From CAVSRC01 sp963785065 (lineage in GTDB: Bacteria; Pseudomonadota; Alphaproteobacteria; Rhizobiales; Kaistiaceae), in contig CAWATX010000002.1 of NCBI GenBank assembly GCA_963785065.1, positions 1,426,001 to 1,490,000 on the forward strand: 64,000 bases of DNA, given 5' to 3'. Below the pieces are notes generated by a model. It was given only the letters and a program-made list of their open reading frames with translations, ran no database searches and was not told where the DNA came from. Of this stretch, positions 63,118-64,000 are shown in pieces (the stretch's first letter is position 1; each line of letters starts with the position of its first letter). The position numbers and the translations under genes were made by a program.

Positions 63118-64000
63118 GGATCGCCTTCGTCATAGGCATGGCGCGCGCCGCGAAAATCCTCGATCAGGCAGGCGCCGTCTTCATAGGTCACATGGGGCGG
63201 GCCGACCGGCACCTTGCCGTGGCCGCCCGGGATGTCGAGGACATAGGCCGGCTGGCAGAGACCGGAGAGGCGGCCGCGCAGAGCCTTCACCAGCGCCTGG
63301 CCCTCGGCCAGCGTGGTCCGCAGGTGGCCGGTGCCCGGCGCCAGGTCGCCGTGATGCAGGTAGTAAGGTTTGACGCCCGCCTCGACGAAGGCGCGCATGA
63401 GCGCGGCGAGCGTCTCGGCATCGTCGTTGATGCCTTTGAGCAGCACCGTCTGGCTGACCAGCGACAGGCCGCCGCCGGCAAGCCGCTTCAGCGCGGCGCG
63501 GGCTTCTGCCGTCAGCTCGCGCGGATGGTTGGCATGGATGGCGAGCCACGCCGCCTTGCCGGAAGCGGTCAACGCCGCGACGAGATCGTCGGTGACGCGC
63601 TCCGGCGCCACCACCGGCACGCGGCTGTGGAAGCGCACGACCTTGACGTGGTCGATCGCGCCAAGCGCTTCCATCACGGCCTTCAGCCGCCGCGGTGCGG
63701 CGATCAGCGGGTCGCCGCCGGAGAGGATCACCTCCCAGATCGCATCGTGATCGCCGATGTGGGCGAGCGCCGCACCAATCGCCTTGTCCGACAGCATGCC
63801 GGACCCGGCCTGGCCCACCGTCTCGCGGCGGAAGCAGAAGCGGCAATAGACCGGGCACACCGAGACCAGCTTGAACAGCACCCGGTCGGGATAGCGGTGG
63901 ATCAGCCCTTGGCTGACCTCGTGCACGCCGTCGCCGATCGGGTCTGCGCGCTCCTGCGGGCTTGCGTCTAGTTCGGCGGCGTCAGGCACGAACTGGCGGG
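63102..64000 (-). CDS. KamA-family radical SAM aminomutase, 5' end beyond window
   Basis: About 300 residues visible of a lysine 2,3-aminomutase-family radical SAM enzyme (KamA/EpmB-like). CPVYCRFCFRRETVG holds the CX3CX2C cluster motif, followed by LSGGDPLIA and VVRFHSRVPVV. The frame is open to the window end (upstream residues RQFVPDAAEL), so the start lies outside and the GTG at 63989 is internal. It could make beta-lysine as a compatible solute or act on EF-P like EpmB. Which of these is not clear. Confidence 0.88.
   Translation of the reverse strand, partial: RQFVPDAAELDASPQERADPIGDGVHEVSQGLIHRYPDRVLFKLVSVCPVYCRFCFRRETVGQAGSGMLSDKAIGAALAHIGDHDAIWEVILSGGDPLIAAPRRLKAVMEALGAIDHVKVVRFHSRVPVVAPERVTDDLVAALTASGKAAWLAIHANHPRELTAEARAALKRLAGGGLSLVSQTVLLKGINDDAETLAALMRAFVEAGVKPYYLHHGDLAPGTGHLRTTLAEGQALVKALRGRLSGLCQPAYVLDIPGGHGKVPVGPPHVTYEDGACLIEDFRGARHAYDEGDPQSSP

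Overview
The window is a high-GC alphaproteobacterial chromosome segment, most likely from the Hyphomicrobiales (Rhizobiales). The gene order dut-coaBC / ubiB-ubiE | mutM-echA-rpsT-dnaA-dnaN, and the separately placed gyrB and recF, fit that order. There is no rRNA. The only tRNA seen is tRNA-Arg(CCG). No species can be named from the sequence alone.

1-12.2 kb is core. It runs from dut (cut at the window edge) and a CoaBC enzyme carrying a ribbon-helix-helix (RHH) domain at its N terminus, through a GreA/GreB-type factor, a HigB/HigA toxin-antitoxin pair, ubiB, ubiE, a VOC-fold protein, mutM, an enoyl-CoA hydratase, rpsT, and a rhodanese whose end overlaps dnaA, to dnaN. The gap before the rhodanese-dnaA unit holds a tight cluster of GANTC (CcrM-type) sites.

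12.2-23.5 kb is a catabolic stretch. It holds an alpha/beta hydrolase with a divergent MarR regulator, a DUF1479 oxygenase and a GH43 glycosidase. A LysR regulator follows, facing a sugar ABC importer operon (binding protein, two permeases, a frameshifted sulfatase, a DUF4432 epimerase and a small coupled ORF). The importer has no ATPase nearby.

23.5-32.2 kb is visibly more AT-rich and repeat-laden: a zinc-ribbon protein, a FecR-domain exported protein, a 1578-residue trimeric-autotransporter-like adhesin with about 82 copies of a 16-residue repeat, and a membrane-anchored protein with a duplicated domain. It ends at tRNA-Arg(CCG), whose 3' CCA is in exact register with three 114-bp tandem repeats. 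This looks like a small accessory island at a tRNA 3' end.

32.3-50.7 kb returns to housekeeping and transport genes: a CPA2 antiporter, an SDR, a GNAT plus RimK-like ATP-grasp pair, an MFS carrier, an ABC-2 exporter, another GNAT, a YcaQ/AlkZ-like glycosylase, an NmrA-like protein, gyrB, a DedA protein, an IS5-family element inserted exactly at the lysE stop codon, lysE and recF. A 24-codon ORF with a near-perfect 16S-complementary Shine-Dalgarno and its own hairpin terminator follows recF.

50.8-64 kb is a nitrite/NO-related region beginning at a complete ISL3-family element with an 8-bp target duplication. It contains a DUF1858 protein, a cysteine-free Crp/Fnr regulator, nirK and nirV, an aminoglycoside/choline-kinase-like protein, a ferritin-like/Fer4/CDGSH fusion, an LMW-PTP-type ArsC, and a CcdA plus thioredoxin pair. 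Next come a small periplasmic protein and a cytochrome b561-DHC / SHP / DHC haem-protein operon, with a KamA-family radical SAM enzyme running off the window end. NirK makes NO, SHP-type cytochromes are known to bind NO and O2, and the CcdA/thioredoxin pair could supply thiol reductant for cytochrome c maturation.
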